Made by a program: the position numbers and the translations under genes. Shown piece after piece: positions 31,484-42,905 of a stretch of DNA of 64,000 nt (positions within the stretch are counted from its first letter, which is position 1; each line of letters starts with the position of its first letter). This DNA comes from Zygnema cylindricum (lineage: Eukaryota; Streptophyta; Zygnematophyceae; Zygnematales; Zygnemataceae). The stretch is taken from positions 62,001 through 126,000 of the forward strand of contig JBBHKE010003513.1 in assembly GCA_037447655.1 (NCBI GenBank). The letters run 5' to 3'. Under the pieces are notes generated by a model. It searched no databases and had not been told where the DNA came from. It saw nothing but the letters and a program-made list of their open reading frames with translations.

Positions 31484-31978
31484 TGTAAAAGGGACAATAA
31501 ATATGAGTACCACAATACACCACAATGCACAGCGAAAAGCTCCAGGGATCTTCCCGTAGCAATAGCAGGTGCACACAGAAGTGACAAACCAGGTTGCGCT
31601 TTATTACTCAAGAGAAGATTACAAGATTCAGCGCTCGCTGCGAAGGTCTACTCAAAAATTCCGTCTCGTCCTACGTCTATCTCACTATTTGAACTAACTA
31701 ACTGCTGGTCAACTCAATACTGTACAAATGTACACGTGTACCTTCGGGGTCAACCGAGATCTAGCTAAGGTATCCTTCTAGAACTATACGGTTAAATCCA
31801 CATTCTGCGGCATTGCCATACTGCCACGCTGCGTTGCTATGCTGCGCTACGCTATTCTACTAAGTTGCTATACTGCTATGTTGCGCTGATCTAGAATCGC
31901 AGCTGCGCTGCTCTGCAACCACAACTATAGCAACCGAGTTTCTAGCCAGTAAGTACCCAACCTTGTAACTCTGTTACA
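31484..31978 (-). repeat. 5' LTR of element C
   Basis: 495 bp, TGTAAAAGGG...CTGTTACA on the plus strand, aligned over its length with 11,447-11,940. The right flank is satellite beginning with the TTGTG duplication. Confidence 0.95.
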
Positions 31979-32113
31979 TTGTGTATGTTAGGCAATAATT
32001 CTTGTTATCGCTAACTGTTTTTGTAATTTAGGTAACAATTCTTGTTGTCGCTAACAATTTGAGTGATTTAGGCAACAATTCTTGTTATCGCTAACAGTTT
32101 GTGTAATTTAGGT
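31979..32113 (+). repeat. 40 bp satellite between element C and solo LTR 1
   Basis: About three and a half monomers in the same orientation as the rest of the array. This shows that element C and solo LTR 1 entered one continuous array. Confidence 0.92.
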
Positions 32114-33221
32114 TGTTGTTCATAGCCATTTTAAGCCATGAATTTACCCTCGGAAGCACCACAGTCTACCCCAAAACAGCCTACTTTGATTCCACTCAGA
32201 ATTCTACAAAAATAACGAACCAAGCTGAAACTTCACAAGAAGATATTTCCTAGGCCACTTAGTATTCCCACAAATTATCATATAAATATACCAACCAGAA
32301 TTCCCACATCACCACGTCAAAGTTGCAGAAAAACATCCAGCCAGAACTTTGATAAATCTGACCAACTTCACAATGAACCCCCAAGCAAACCAGAGACATA
32401 ATAAGTCTCAAAATTTGCAACAATATTTCCAATACAAAAAGGAACACACATTCAATATTTCATATAATTCGGTTTAAAGATCACAATGATCGTAACCTTC
32501 AAAAAATCCCAAAAACTGCTATCACAGTTTTTCCATACACAGAATTCCTAACTCCAAAATATTCTAAGTCCTATATATACAAGTGAACCTGCAGCTGATC
32601 TACACCGTTGGTTGACCGGTAAACTAAATCTAATCAAACAAAAACGCGCCGTCAACCGTACACAATATTTACAACAAACCTAAAACTAACAGCTGCTAAA
32701 TTGAAATAGTACGCGGTCAAAGTTCACCCGCTGAAATCACTGCGCAGTCAACATTTTCTTCCAGAAATGACGGCGGACTCCGTTCGCCTTCCACGCATTC
32801 TTTCATCGCCGAATATGAACCTCCACGTGTAAACTCGGTCCCCAAACAAACTGTACTTTCCATCATCCGAAACACACAATCTTGACTTCCCCACGGACCG
32901 ACACGTGTGCATGGAGTGTATTCAGCCCGTGTACTCCGTTCGGACTTACATACCACACTTAAACGTGTTCCCGTAACTTCACGCTTGTACAACAACTGTT
33001 GCCATTTGTTTTATTATATTACATTTCAAACGTTACTAATTATTTCCAATCGGATCGCTTTGCTATCCGCCATCAATTTCACAATGCTTGTTCGCGTCAC
33101 TTTGATTTTATCCGCACGTTTGCTCCCCCAATCCGCGAATCCATGGAAACCTTCACACTACAACTTATGATGTACACAAGAAATGTTGCGTACGCACGAC
33201 ACTATATTTTCCAAAACAACA
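32114..33221 (-). mobile_element. Solo LTR 1 (copia A-like family)
   Basis: A 1,108 bp TGTTG...CAACA sequence sits in the satellite with a perfect TAGGT duplication (32,109-32,113 and 33,222-33,226). On the minus strand it shares with element A's LTR the TATATAGGACTTAG word, the AAAAACTG/CAGTTTTT hairpin (32,511-32,532) and a GATCATTGTGATCTT-like second hairpin. It has no internal element sequence, as expected after LTR-LTR recombination. Short frames inside it (for example 32,717-32,995) are not convincing genes. Confidence 0.92.
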
Positions 33222-35702
33222 TAGGTAACAATTCTTGTTATCGCTTACATATTGTGTAATTTTGGTAACAATCTGTGTTAGCGCTAACAGTTAGTGTAAC
33301 TTTGGTAACCATTATTGTTATCGCTAACAGTTTGCGTAAGTTAGATAACAATTCCTGTTAGCGCAAACAGTTTGTGTAATTTAGATAACAATTCTTGTTA
33401 TCACTAACTATTTGTGGAATTTAAGTAACAATTCATGTTATCTCTAAGTGTTTGTGTAATTAAGGGAACAACTTGTAATTAAGGGTAATTAATAGTTTGC
33501 GTAAGTTAGGTAAGAATTCCTGCTAGCGCAAATTATTGGTGTAATTTAGATAACAATTCCTGTTATCGCTAACTGTTTGTGTAAATTAGGTAACAATTCT
33601 TGTTATCGCTAACAGTTTGTGTAAGTTAGATAACAATTCATGTTAGCGGTAACAGTTTGTGTAAGTTAGGTAACAATTCCTGTTATCGCTAACAATTTGT
33701 GTAAGTTAGGAAACAATTCTGTTAGCGCAAACTGTTTGTGTAATTTTGGTAACAATTCGTGTTAGCGCTAACAGTTTGTGTTAGTTAGCCTACAATTCTT
33801 GGTATCGCTAACTATTTGTGTAATTTAGGTAACAATTCTTGTTATCCCTTATAGTATGTGTAAATTAGATAACAATTCATGTTAGAGCAAACTGTTTGTG
33901 TAATTTAGATAACAATTCTTGTTATCGCTAACAGTTTGTGTAGTTTAGGCAACAACTATTGTTATCCATAACTGTTTGTGTAATTTAAGTAACAATTCAT
34001 GTTATCTCTAAGTGTTTGTGTAATTAAGGTAACAACTCTTGTTATCACTAACAGTTTGTGTAATTTAGGTTACAATTTTTGTCACCGCTAACTGTTTGTG
34101 TAATTTAGGAAACAATTTTTGTTATTGCTACCAATTTGTGTAACTTAGGTAACCATTCTTGTTATCGCTAACTCTTTGTGTAATTTAGGTAACAATTCCT
34201 ATTACCGCTAATAGTTTGTGTTATTTAGGTAACAATTTTTGTTATCGCTAACAGTTTGTGCAATTTAGGTGAAAATTCTTGTTATCGCTACCAGTTTGTG
34301 TAATTTAGGTAACAATATTTGTTATCGCTAATAATTTGTGTAATTTAGGTAACAATTTATGTTATTGCTAGCTTTTTCTACAATTTAGGTAACAATTCAT
34401 GTTAGCGCAAACAGTTGTATAAGTTAGATAACAATTCCTGTTATCCCTAACAGTTTGTGTAAGTTAGGTAACAATTTTTGTTAGCGCTAACAGGTTGTGT
34501 AATTTAGTAAACAAATCGTGTTATCGCTATCAGTTTGTGTAATTTAGGTAACAATTCGTGTTAACGCTAACAGTTTGTGTAAGTTAGATAATAATTCATG
34601 TTATCGCAAATCGTTTGTGTAATTTAGGTAGAAATTCTTGTTATTGTTAATAGTTTGTGTAAGTTAGGTAAACATTCTTTTTAGCGCTAACAGTTTGTGT
34701 AAGCTAAATAACAATTCATGTTATTGCAAACAGTTTGTGTAAGTTAGGTAACAATTGATGCTATCGCTAACAGTTTGTGTAAGTTAGGTAACCATTATTG
34801 TTAGCTCTAAGAGTTTGTGTACTTCAGGTAACAATTTCTTTTATCGCTATCTGTTTGTGTAATTTAGGTAAACATTCTTGTTAATGCTAACAGGTTTTGT
34901 AATTTAGTTAACAAATTTTGTTATCGCTAAAAGTTTGTGTTATTTAGGTATCAATACTTGTTATCGCTGACAGTTTGTGAAATTTAGGTAACAATGTTTT
35001 TTATGGCTAATAGTTTGTGTAAGTTAGGTAACTATTATTGTTAGCGCTAATAGCTTCTGTAATTTAGATAATAATTCATGTTATCGCTAACAAATTGCGT
35101 AAGTTAGGTCACAATTCGTGTTAGTGCAAACTGTTTGTGTAGTTTAGATTACTGTTCATGTTATCGTTAAGAGTTTGTGTAAGTTAGTTTACATCTCTTG
35201 TTATCGCTAAGTGTTTGTGTAATTTAGGTAGCAATTCTTGTTATCGCTAACTGTTTGTGTAATTTAGGTAACAATTTTTGTTATCACAAACAGTTTGTGT
35301 AAGTTTGGTAACCATTCTTGTTATCGCTATCAGTTTGTGTAATTTAGTTAACAATTCCTATTATCGTTAACAGTTTGTGTAAGTTAGTTAACAATTTTTG
35401 TTTTTGCTAACAGTTTGTGTAAGTTAGGTAACAATTCATGTTAGCGCAAACAGTTTGTGTAAGTTAGGTAACCATTCTTGTTGGGCTAACAGTTTGTGTA
35501 AGTTAATTAACAATTCCTGTTATCGCTAACTGTTTGTGTAATTTTGGTATCAATTTTTGTTATCGCTAACAGTTTTTGTAAGTATGGTAACAATTTATGT
35601 TATCCCAAACAGTTTGTGTAAGTTAGGTAACAATTCATGTTACTCCACGTGTTTGTGTAATTAAGGTAACAACTCTTGTTATCACTAACTGTTTATGTAA
35701 TT
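33222..35702 (+). repeat. 40 bp satellite block (about 62 monomers)
   Basis: Head-to-tail monomers of consensus GTTTGTGTAATTTAGGTAAC + AATTCTTGTTATCGCTAACA. Monomers here are more divergent than in the large array, with small deletions such as one near 33,470. No coding potential. Confidence 0.95.
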
Positions 35703-36538
35703 TGTTGTTTTTGGAAAGCTTTAACTTTCTGTATATTTATAGGACGGCAGAAAAATAGATCTATATGGACACGCGTCGTCACTTAAATCACAGTGCAGGT
35801 TTTTGAATGGTACCGACAACGCAGCCTGCGACGCAACGGGTCAAACGCAACTGCGGATATTTTGGTACATGACAACGCACTTGCTACGCAACAAGACAAA
35901 CGCAGCTGCGGCTAACTTTTGTATGTGATAGCAGCTGCTACGAAGCTGCGGATATTTGAATATAAACAGGAATTGGACTGCACCACTGCGGTTGATCTGA
36001 ATCAAGTCAACAAACGAGATTAACTTAGCGAAGCGACAAGTATTTGATCAAATCACCTGTATAGGATTCTCAGTCATATTGAGTGTACAGTGATAGATTA
36101 GTTCTTAGCGTAAGTAAGAGCATTTAGACCTTAGTGGCAGTTTAGCTCTTTTGATGTATCGTTTTGGAACACTTGTATTGGCGGTACAACACTATGTAGT
36201 AGGACAACTGAGTGAAGAATATAAGACTTAGGACGTAGAACATTTTATGTATCCAGAATTCCAGACTGTGTAATCTGCAAACTATTTTTGGGAAACTTCT
36301 TAGTTACATATCTTGGTGTATGTTTGATCAATTGAGCTGAAACTTTGGGAGTTGTCAGTCTTTGTAATATTATATACTGTGGTAGAGTTTGAAGAAGTTT
36401 GATCTATTGTATCAGATTTGGTGAGCTGTAGAAAAAAGCTGTTTGATAGGATTCTTGATAAGCTTGTATGAGTGAGATTATGTCTACTTCCACTACTACT
36501 GCTGATGCTCCACCTGCTCCAGTGGTTGTAGAACAACA
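35703..36538 (+). mobile_element. Solo LTR 2 (copia E/F family)
   Basis: 836 bp, TGTTGTTTTTGGAAAGC...GTAGAACAACA, with a perfect TAATT duplication on both sides, inside the satellite. It resembles the LTRs of E and F. The Gag start ATGTCTACTTCCACT lies 59 bases before its end, so a 19-codon Gag N-terminus survives and opens into the satellite. Confidence 0.93.
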
Positions 36539-36828
36539 TAATTTAGGTAACAATTCTTCTCATCGCTAAAATTTTGTGTTAGTTAGATAACAATTCATGT
36601 TAGCAGTAACAGTTTGTGTAGTCATGTAACAATTCCTGTTATTGCTAACAATTTGTTTAAGTTAGTTAACAATTCTTGTTATCGCTAACAATTTGTGTAA
36701 TTTAGGTAATAATTTTTGGTATCGCAAACTGTTTGTTTAATTTAGGTAGCAATTCTTGTTATTGCTAACAGTTTGTGTAATTTAGGTAAAATTTCTTGTT
36801 ATCGCTAACAATTTGTGTAACTTAGGTA
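36539..36828 (+). repeat. 40 bp satellite between solo LTR 2 and element F
   Basis: About seven monomers, same orientation and register as neighbouring blocks. The last five bases (AGGTA) are element F's target duplication. Confidence 0.95.
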
Positions 36829-37361
36829 TGTTTTTCTACAACCACCGGTGCAGGTGGAGGAGCAGCAGTAGTAGTAGAAGTAGACATGATACACTCTCAG
36901 AAGCTATCAAGAATCCTACCAAACAGCTGTTCTTAAGTGCTCACCAATTCTTATACAAGCATCCAAATCTCACAAAACTCTATCAGAATATAGAGTAACA
37001 TAAACACTCACAACTCCCAAAGTTTCAGCACAATTGACCCAACAACACTCAAGATATGATACTCAGAAGTTTCCCAAAAACTGTTTGCAGTTTTACTACT
37101 TGGAAGTATGAATACATAAAAATGCTGTATGTCCTAAGTCTTATACTTTCGGTGTTCTACCGCCGATAACAGTGTACCTTAGAGGTACGTCCAAAATCAA
37201 CACACCTACTGAGATCTACGTGTCTTTGATCGTGCCAACCCAATCTATCATTGTACAGTCAATATTACTCAAAAATCTAGATTAAGTGTTTGTACAAATA
37301 CTTGTCGGCTAAGTCACTTGTGATACTCTTCTGAATCTCGTCCGTTGACTAGATTCATATC
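36829..37361 (-). repeat. Element F 3' LTR, outer part
   Basis: Matches the outer ~530 bases of the 5' LTR at 45,329 onwards nearly base for base. It starts TGTTTTTCTACAACC, where the usual TGTTG has mutated. It ends where plus-strand integrase sequence of E begins, with a TTTT microhomology at the joint. Confidence 0.88.
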
Positions 37362-39783
37362 AATTTTACAGCTCAGATCGAACAATGGTGGTGAATATAC
37401 ATCAAAAGAGTTTGAAACCTTTTTACTCGAGGAAGGCATTAGTCATCTATTGACTGTTCCATATTCACCGGAACAAAATGGGGTGTCGGAAAGACTGAAT
37501 AGAACTCTCACGGAAAGCTCTAGGTCTATGCTCGCAGATAAAAATGTGGATCCGAAATTCTGGGCTGAGGCTCTAAATTGTGCAGTTTATATTAAAAATA
37601 GGATAGGATCAAGATCGGTGGAAACTACTCCTTACGAGATCTGGACAGGTAGCAAACCAGATGTTAGCCATTTTAAGGTCTTTGGTAGTCAATGCTTCAT
37701 TTTGGATACGTCTACAGATAGATGGAAAATGGAACCGAAAGGATTACCGGGTATTCTGTTAGGATATGATGATCACTCAAAAGGTTATAGAGTCTTTGTG
37801 TTTGACAGGCAGAAAATAGTTGTAGCTAGAAACATCATTGTTAAAGATGAACTAGACTCCATAGATTTATTTCAAATGACAGAGCAGCAAAAGCACCAAA
37901 AAGTACAGGAGTATGTCATCTTAGATTGCATGTAGGAAATTGTCCCACAGATTCCACAAACTCCGGTTATGACTCCGGAGTCAGATTCTCTCCAAGTTCC
38001 TCCCCAACTTCGGGTCTTGACTGACCAACAGCAGTCAATACACACGGATTGCAACCAGCGCAATCAAGAACACACGGATCGCAACCAACGCAATCAGCGC
38101 AATGCGCGGCATCCGACGATGTCAGCCTCAGAATTTCCGAGGGGAAGAAGATCAAGCAGCCGCTTGCAAGCAAGCTCTCACTTTGCCTACTCGGCAGTCT
38201 CAGGGGAGCCCTTGACCATCCAAGAGGCCTTCTTATCACCAGAGCGGAATCACTAGATTGAGGCGACAAACGACGAAATGAAGTCGATCATGGAGGCTCA
38301 AACATGGGAGCTCCTGGACCTTCCTCCAGAACCGAAAAGCGATCGGCAGCAAATGGGTATTCAAGGTGAAGTTAAATCCCGATAACACCATTGAACACTA
38401 TAATGCCAGACTTGTGGCGAAGGGGTACAATCAAAAGGAAGGAATTGATTTTGAAGAAACATTTTCTCCGGTTGTAAGATTTCCAACAATTAGGATTTTG
38501 CTGTCCCTAGCTGCTATAGAAGATATGGAAATTCATCAGATGGATGTAAAAACGGCCTTTTTGCATGGAGAACTATTAGAGACCATTTACATGCAGAAGC
38601 CTGAAAAGTATGTGGAACCAGGAAAATAGCACTTAGTATGCAAGTTGCTAAAATCTTTGTACGGCCTAAAACAGGCCCCCAGACAGTGGAATATAAAGCT
38701 TGATGAACTTCTTTACTAGTCTAGGATTTCAAAGGATAAGTTTTGATCACTCTGTCTACGTTCTAAAGGGTGAAAATAGGATAGTGTATATTTCAGTATA
38801 TGTAGATGATTTGCTATTAATTAGCAAATAAATGGCTGAAATTAACAAAATCAAAACTGCTCTAAACTCACAGTTCGAGATGAAAGACCTCGGTGAGGCA
38901 AAATATATTTTGGGTATCCAGGTAGAGAGGGACAGAAATAAGAAAATTATAATATTGACTCAAAAAGAGGCTATTGGAAACATGTTAGATGAGTACGGAA
39001 TGCAGGGGGCAAAAGGATGTTTAACTCCAATGGAGTTTCAGCAAAAGTTAGAGGTAGAAGAGACAGAACCAGGTGTCATTGTTAGCGAGTATTTAGAGTC
39101 AGGGAAGAATGATCCTATGACAATAATACCTTATAGAAAAATAGTGGGAAGCTTAATATATTTCATGAACTGTACCCGTCCTGACATTGCTGCAGCAGTC
39201 GCGGTATTGAGCAGGAGTCTAGAAAATCTGAGAAAATCTGATCTTGATGCAGCAAAGAGAGTCTTAAGATATTTGGCAGGAACTAAAGATCTCAAACTCA
39301 CTCTAGGCGGAGGAGAAGTCAAGCTGCAGACATGGAGTGATGCAAGCTATGGCGACATGCCAAGCCGGAAATCACCCACGGGATTCGTTCTACAAATTGG
39401 GAACAGTACTTGTTGTTGGAGCAGCAAACTTCAAAAGGTTACAACATAGTCAACAATAGAGTCAAAATATATGGCAGCAAGCTCGGCCCTCAAAGAACTC
39501 TTATGGGTAAAATCCATGTTACAAGAACTAGGATACATGCAAGTTGGTCCACAGGTGATCTGGTGTGATACCAGGCTGCCATTGCCATTGCTTCTAACCC
39601 GAGTCATCACTTCAAAAGCAAGCACATGGATGTACGATTACACTTTGTAAGAGAAAAAGTGTTCTCTAGAGTGATTAAATTATGTTACTTACCAGATGCA
39701 AAAATGATTGCTGATATGCTCACTAAAGCTCTTCCTACTCCTAAGCTGAAGTATTGTATGGAAGCAGTGGGATTAACTGAATA
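37362..39783 (+). pseudogene. Element E integrase (partial), reverse transcriptase and RNase H
   Basis: Integrase remains from the second catalytic Asp: RSDNGGEYTSKEFE, PEQNGVSERLNRT, FWAEALNCAVYIKNR. The linker has an NQRN-type repeat ([17 protein letters not shown]). RT follows with [28 protein letters not shown] and YVDDLLLIS, then NCTRPDIAAAV. RNase H has TWSDASYGDMPS and the end motif ADMLTKALP. Compared with F, visible stops are TAG at 37,933 (F has CAG), TAG near 38,254 (F has TGG), TAG near 38,627 and TAA near 38,829, with frame breaks near 38,330 and 38,705. Confidence 0.9.
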
Positions 39784-39879
39784 GTTGAATTGCTGCACTG
39801 CTATATTGCTATGCTGCAATACTGCGCTAGTTTATCACCGCAGCTGCGCTGGTATACTGAGTCTAAAGCTTTAGGGGAG
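39784..39879 (+). promoter_or_regulatory. Element E post-pol segment and polypurine tract
   Basis: After the pol stop comes a TGCTATATTGCTATGCTGCAA-like stretch with CGCAGCTGCGCTGG, then the polypurine tract GCTTTAGGGGAG (39,868-39,879) abutting the LTR. The same arrangement occurs inverted at 41,158-41,240 in element F. Confidence 0.75.
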
Positions 39880-40701
39880 TGTTGTCTTTTGGAAAGCTCT
39901 CAGTCTCAGAGCAGCGGAGCAACTATACAGACAGCAGCGCAGCTGCTATACGGAAGAGCAGCGCAGCTGCTATACAGCAGAGCTGCGCAGCAGCAAAGCA
40001 GCGCAGCAGCGAAGCTGCAATACAGACAGGACAAACGCAGCTGCGGTCACTTTGGATAAGATCCGTACAGACAACGCAACTGCTACTATCTTGGATATGA
40101 TTTGGTGCAGGACACCGCAACCGCGGGTGATATAAATGTGATCCGGTACGGGACAACGCAGCTGCGATTGATATGAATCTTGTCAACTGACGAGATTCAT
40201 AAGAGTATCACAAGTGACTTAGCCGACAAGTATTTGTACAATAACTTAATATAGATTCTGAGTAATATTGACTGTACAATGATAGGATGGGTTGGCACGA
40301 TCAAGAACACGTAGATCTCAGTAGGTGGGTTGATTCTGGACGTACCTCCCAAGTACATTGTTATCGGCGGTAGAACACCGAAAGTATAAGACTTAGGACT
40401 TAGAGCATTTTTATGAATCCAGACTTCCAAGTAGTAAAACTGCAGACAGTTTTTGGGAAACTTCTGAGTATTATATCTTGAGTGTTGTTGGGTCAATTCT
40501 GCAGAAACTTTGGGAGTTGTCAGTATTTATGTTACTCTATATTCTGATAGAGTTTTGTGAGATTTGGATACTTGTATAAGAATAGGTGAGCACTTAAGAA
40601 CAGCTGTTTGGTAGGATTCTTGATAGCTTCTGAGAGTGTATCATGTCTACTTCTACTACTACTGCTGCTCCTCCACCTGCACCGGTGGTTGTAAAACAAC
40701 A
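39880..40701 (+). repeat. 3' LTR of element E
   Basis: 822 bp, TGTTGTCTTTTGGAAAGC...GTAAAACAACA. Its U3 side is dense in GCAGC/GCTGC words (39,920-40,030). An AAAACTG/CAGTTTT hairpin lies at 40,436-40,453, and the Gag start ATGTCTACTTC is at 40,643, again 59 bases before the LTR end. Confidence 0.92.
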
Positions 40702-41157
40702 CTACTAAGATCTACGTGTCCTTGATCGTGCCAACCCAATATATCATTGTACAGTCAATATTACTCAGAATCTAGATTAAGTGTTTGTACAAATACTTGT
40801 CGGCTAAGTCACTTGTGATACTCTTATGAATCTCGTCCGTTGACTAGATTCATATCAATCACAGCTGCGTTGTCCCGTACCGGATCACATTTACATCACC
40901 CGCGGCTGCGGTGTCCTGCACCGAATCATATCCAAGATAGTAGCAGCTGCGTTGTCCGTACGGATCTTATCCAACGTAACCGCAGCTGCGTTTGTCCTGT
41001 CTGTGTCGCAGCTTCGCTGCTGCGCTGCTCTGTGTGCGCTGCTGCGCAGCTCTGCTGTATAGCAGCTGCGCTGCTCTTCCGTATAGCAGCTCGCTGCTGT
41101 CTGTTAGTGTGTGCTGCTGCGCTGCTCTGAGACTGAAAGCTTTCCAAAAAGACAACA
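40702..41157 (-). repeat. Element F 3' LTR, inner part
   Basis: Resumes the LTR at CTACTAAGATCTACG, so the first ~155 bases repeat what is already present at 37,207-37,361. It continues through the GCAGC-rich segment to the LTR inner end CAACA at 41,157, next to F's polypurine tract CTCCCCTAAAGC (plus-strand view, 41,158-41,169). Confidence 0.88.
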
Positions 41158-41243
41158 CTCCCCTAAAGCTTTAGAATCAGTATACCAGCGCAGCTGCGGT
41201 GATAAACTAGCGCAGTATCGCAGCATAGCAGTATAGCAATTAG

Positions 41244-42905
41244 CTATTCACTTAATCCCACTGCTTCCCTACAATACTTCAGCTTAGGAGCAGGAAGAGC
41301 TTTAGTGAGCATATCAGCAATCATTTTTGCATCTGGTAAGTAACATAATTTAATCACTCTAGAGAACACTTTTTCTCTTACAAAGTGTAATCGTACATCC
41401 ATGTGCTTGCTTTTGAAGTGATGACTCGGGTTATAAGCAATGGCAATGGCAGCCTGGTTATCACACCAGATCACGTGCGGACCAACTTGCATGTATTCTA
41501 GTTCTTGTAACATGGAATTTACCCATAAGAGTTATTTGAGGGCCGAGCTTGCTGCCATATATTTCGACTCCATTGTCGACTGTGCTGTCACCTTTTGAAG
41601 TTTGCTGCTCCAGCAGCAAGTACCGTTCCCAACTTGTAGACGAATCCCGTGGTGGATTTTCGGCTTGGCATGTCGCCATAGCTTGCATCACTCCATGTAT
41701 GTAGCTTGACTTCTCCTCCGCCTAGAGTGAGTTTGAGATCTTTAGTTCCGGCCAAATATCTTAAGACTCTCCTTGCAGCATCAAGATCAGATTTTCTCGG
41801 ATTTTTTAGACTCCTACTACCTCGATTGCTGCAGCAATGTCAGGACATGTACAGTTCATGAAATATATTAAGCTTCCCACTATCTGTCTATAAGGTATTA
41901 TTGTTATAGGATCATTCTCCCCTGACTCTAAATACTCGCTAACAATGACACCTGGTTCTGTCTCTTCTCCCTCTAACTTCTGCCGAAACTCTATTGGAGT
42001 TAAACATTCTTTTGCCCCCCGCATTCCGTACTCATCTAACATGTTTCCAATAGCCTCTTTTTGAGTCAATATTATTATTTTCTTATTTCTGTCCCTTTCT
42101 ACCTGGATACCCAAAATATATTTTGCCTCACCGAGGTCTTTCATCTCGAACCGTGAGTTTAGAGCATTTTTTATTTTGTTAATTTCAGCCATTGATTTGC
42201 TAATTAATAGCAAATCATCTACATATACTGCTATATACACTATCACATTTTCACCCTTGAGAACGTAGACAGAGTGATCAGAACTTATCATTTGAAATCC
42301 TAGTCTAGTCAAGAATTCATCAAGCTTTATATTCCACCGTCTGGGGGCCTGTTTTAGGCCGTACAAAGATTTTAGCAACTTGCATACTAAGTGCTCTTTT
42401 CCTGGTTCCACATACTTTTCAGGCTGCTGCATGTAAATGGTCTCTTCTAGTTTTCCATGCAAAAGGCCGTTTTTACATCCATCTGATGAATTTCCATATC
42501 TTCTATAGCAGCTAGGGACATCAAGATTCTAACCGTTGGAAATCTTACAACCGAAGAAAATGTTTCTTCAAAATCGATTCCTTCCTTTTGATTGTACCCT
42601 TTGGCCACAAGTCTGGCCTTATAGCGTTCAATGGTGTTATCGGGATTTAACTTCACCTTGAATACCCATTTGCTGCCGATCGCTTTTCGGTCCAGAGGAA
42701 GGTCCACAAGCTCCCATGTTTGAGCCTCCATGATCGACTTCATTTCGTCGTTTGCCGCCTCAATCCAGTGATTCCGCTCTGGTGATGAGAAGGCCTCTGG
42801 ATGGTCAAGGGCTCCCCTGAGACTGCGGAGTAGGCAAAGTGAGAGCTTGCTTGCAGGCGGCTGCTTGATCTTCTTTTGAGGCTGAGATCGTCGGATGCCG
42901 CGCAT
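41244..42905 (-). pseudogene. Element F reverse transcriptase and RNase H
   Basis: Minus strand. [85 protein letters not shown] and the NCTCPDIAAA block (one Arg-to-Cys change). RNase H at 41,800-41,244 retains WCDNQAAIAIAYNPSHHFKS and MIADMLTKALPAPKL. Frame breaks lie near 42,455 (within TAFLHG), 41,810 and 41,590. Confidence 0.9.

Larger units (their letters stand above)
11447..31978 (-). mobile_element. Element C: chromodomain Ty3/gypsy retrotransposon, interrupted by copia B
   Basis: Two LTRs of 494 and 495 bp in the same orientation bound this span, each starting TGTAAAAGGG and ending CTGTTACA on the plus strand. The 5 bp target duplication TTGTG is perfect (11442-11446 and 31979-31983), and the site lies inside a satellite monomer. 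Reading on the minus strand: 5' LTR, tRNA-iMet PBS, gag, CCHC and protease, RT, RNase H, integrase, chromodomain, a short pol tail, an accessory gene, PPT, 3' LTR. Copia element B (13,770-26,966) splits pol near its end. Without B the element is about 7.3 kb. Several stops make it non-autonomous. Confidence 0.95.
37362..40701 (+). mobile_element. Element E: inverted, 5'-truncated copia fragment inside F's LTR
   Basis: Plus-strand sequence starts abruptly in the integrase core (QLRSDNGGEYTSKEF) and runs through RT and RNase H to a complete 3' LTR (39,880-40,701). It is the same family as F. There is no 5 bp target duplication; instead the flanking LTR pieces overlap by about 155 bp. This fits ectopic repair or template switching rather than integrase-mediated insertion. 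Confidence 0.85.

Noticed and set aside
32717-33259. Frames of 86-92 codons as host genes
   Set aside because: They lie inside solo LTR 1 as defined by TG...CA ends and a perfect TAGGT duplication.
33222-35702. GGATAACAATT-like words resembling the lac operator in the satellite
   Set aside because: Only the GATAACAATT part matches, it is part of the monomer dyad, and a bacterial operator makes no sense here.
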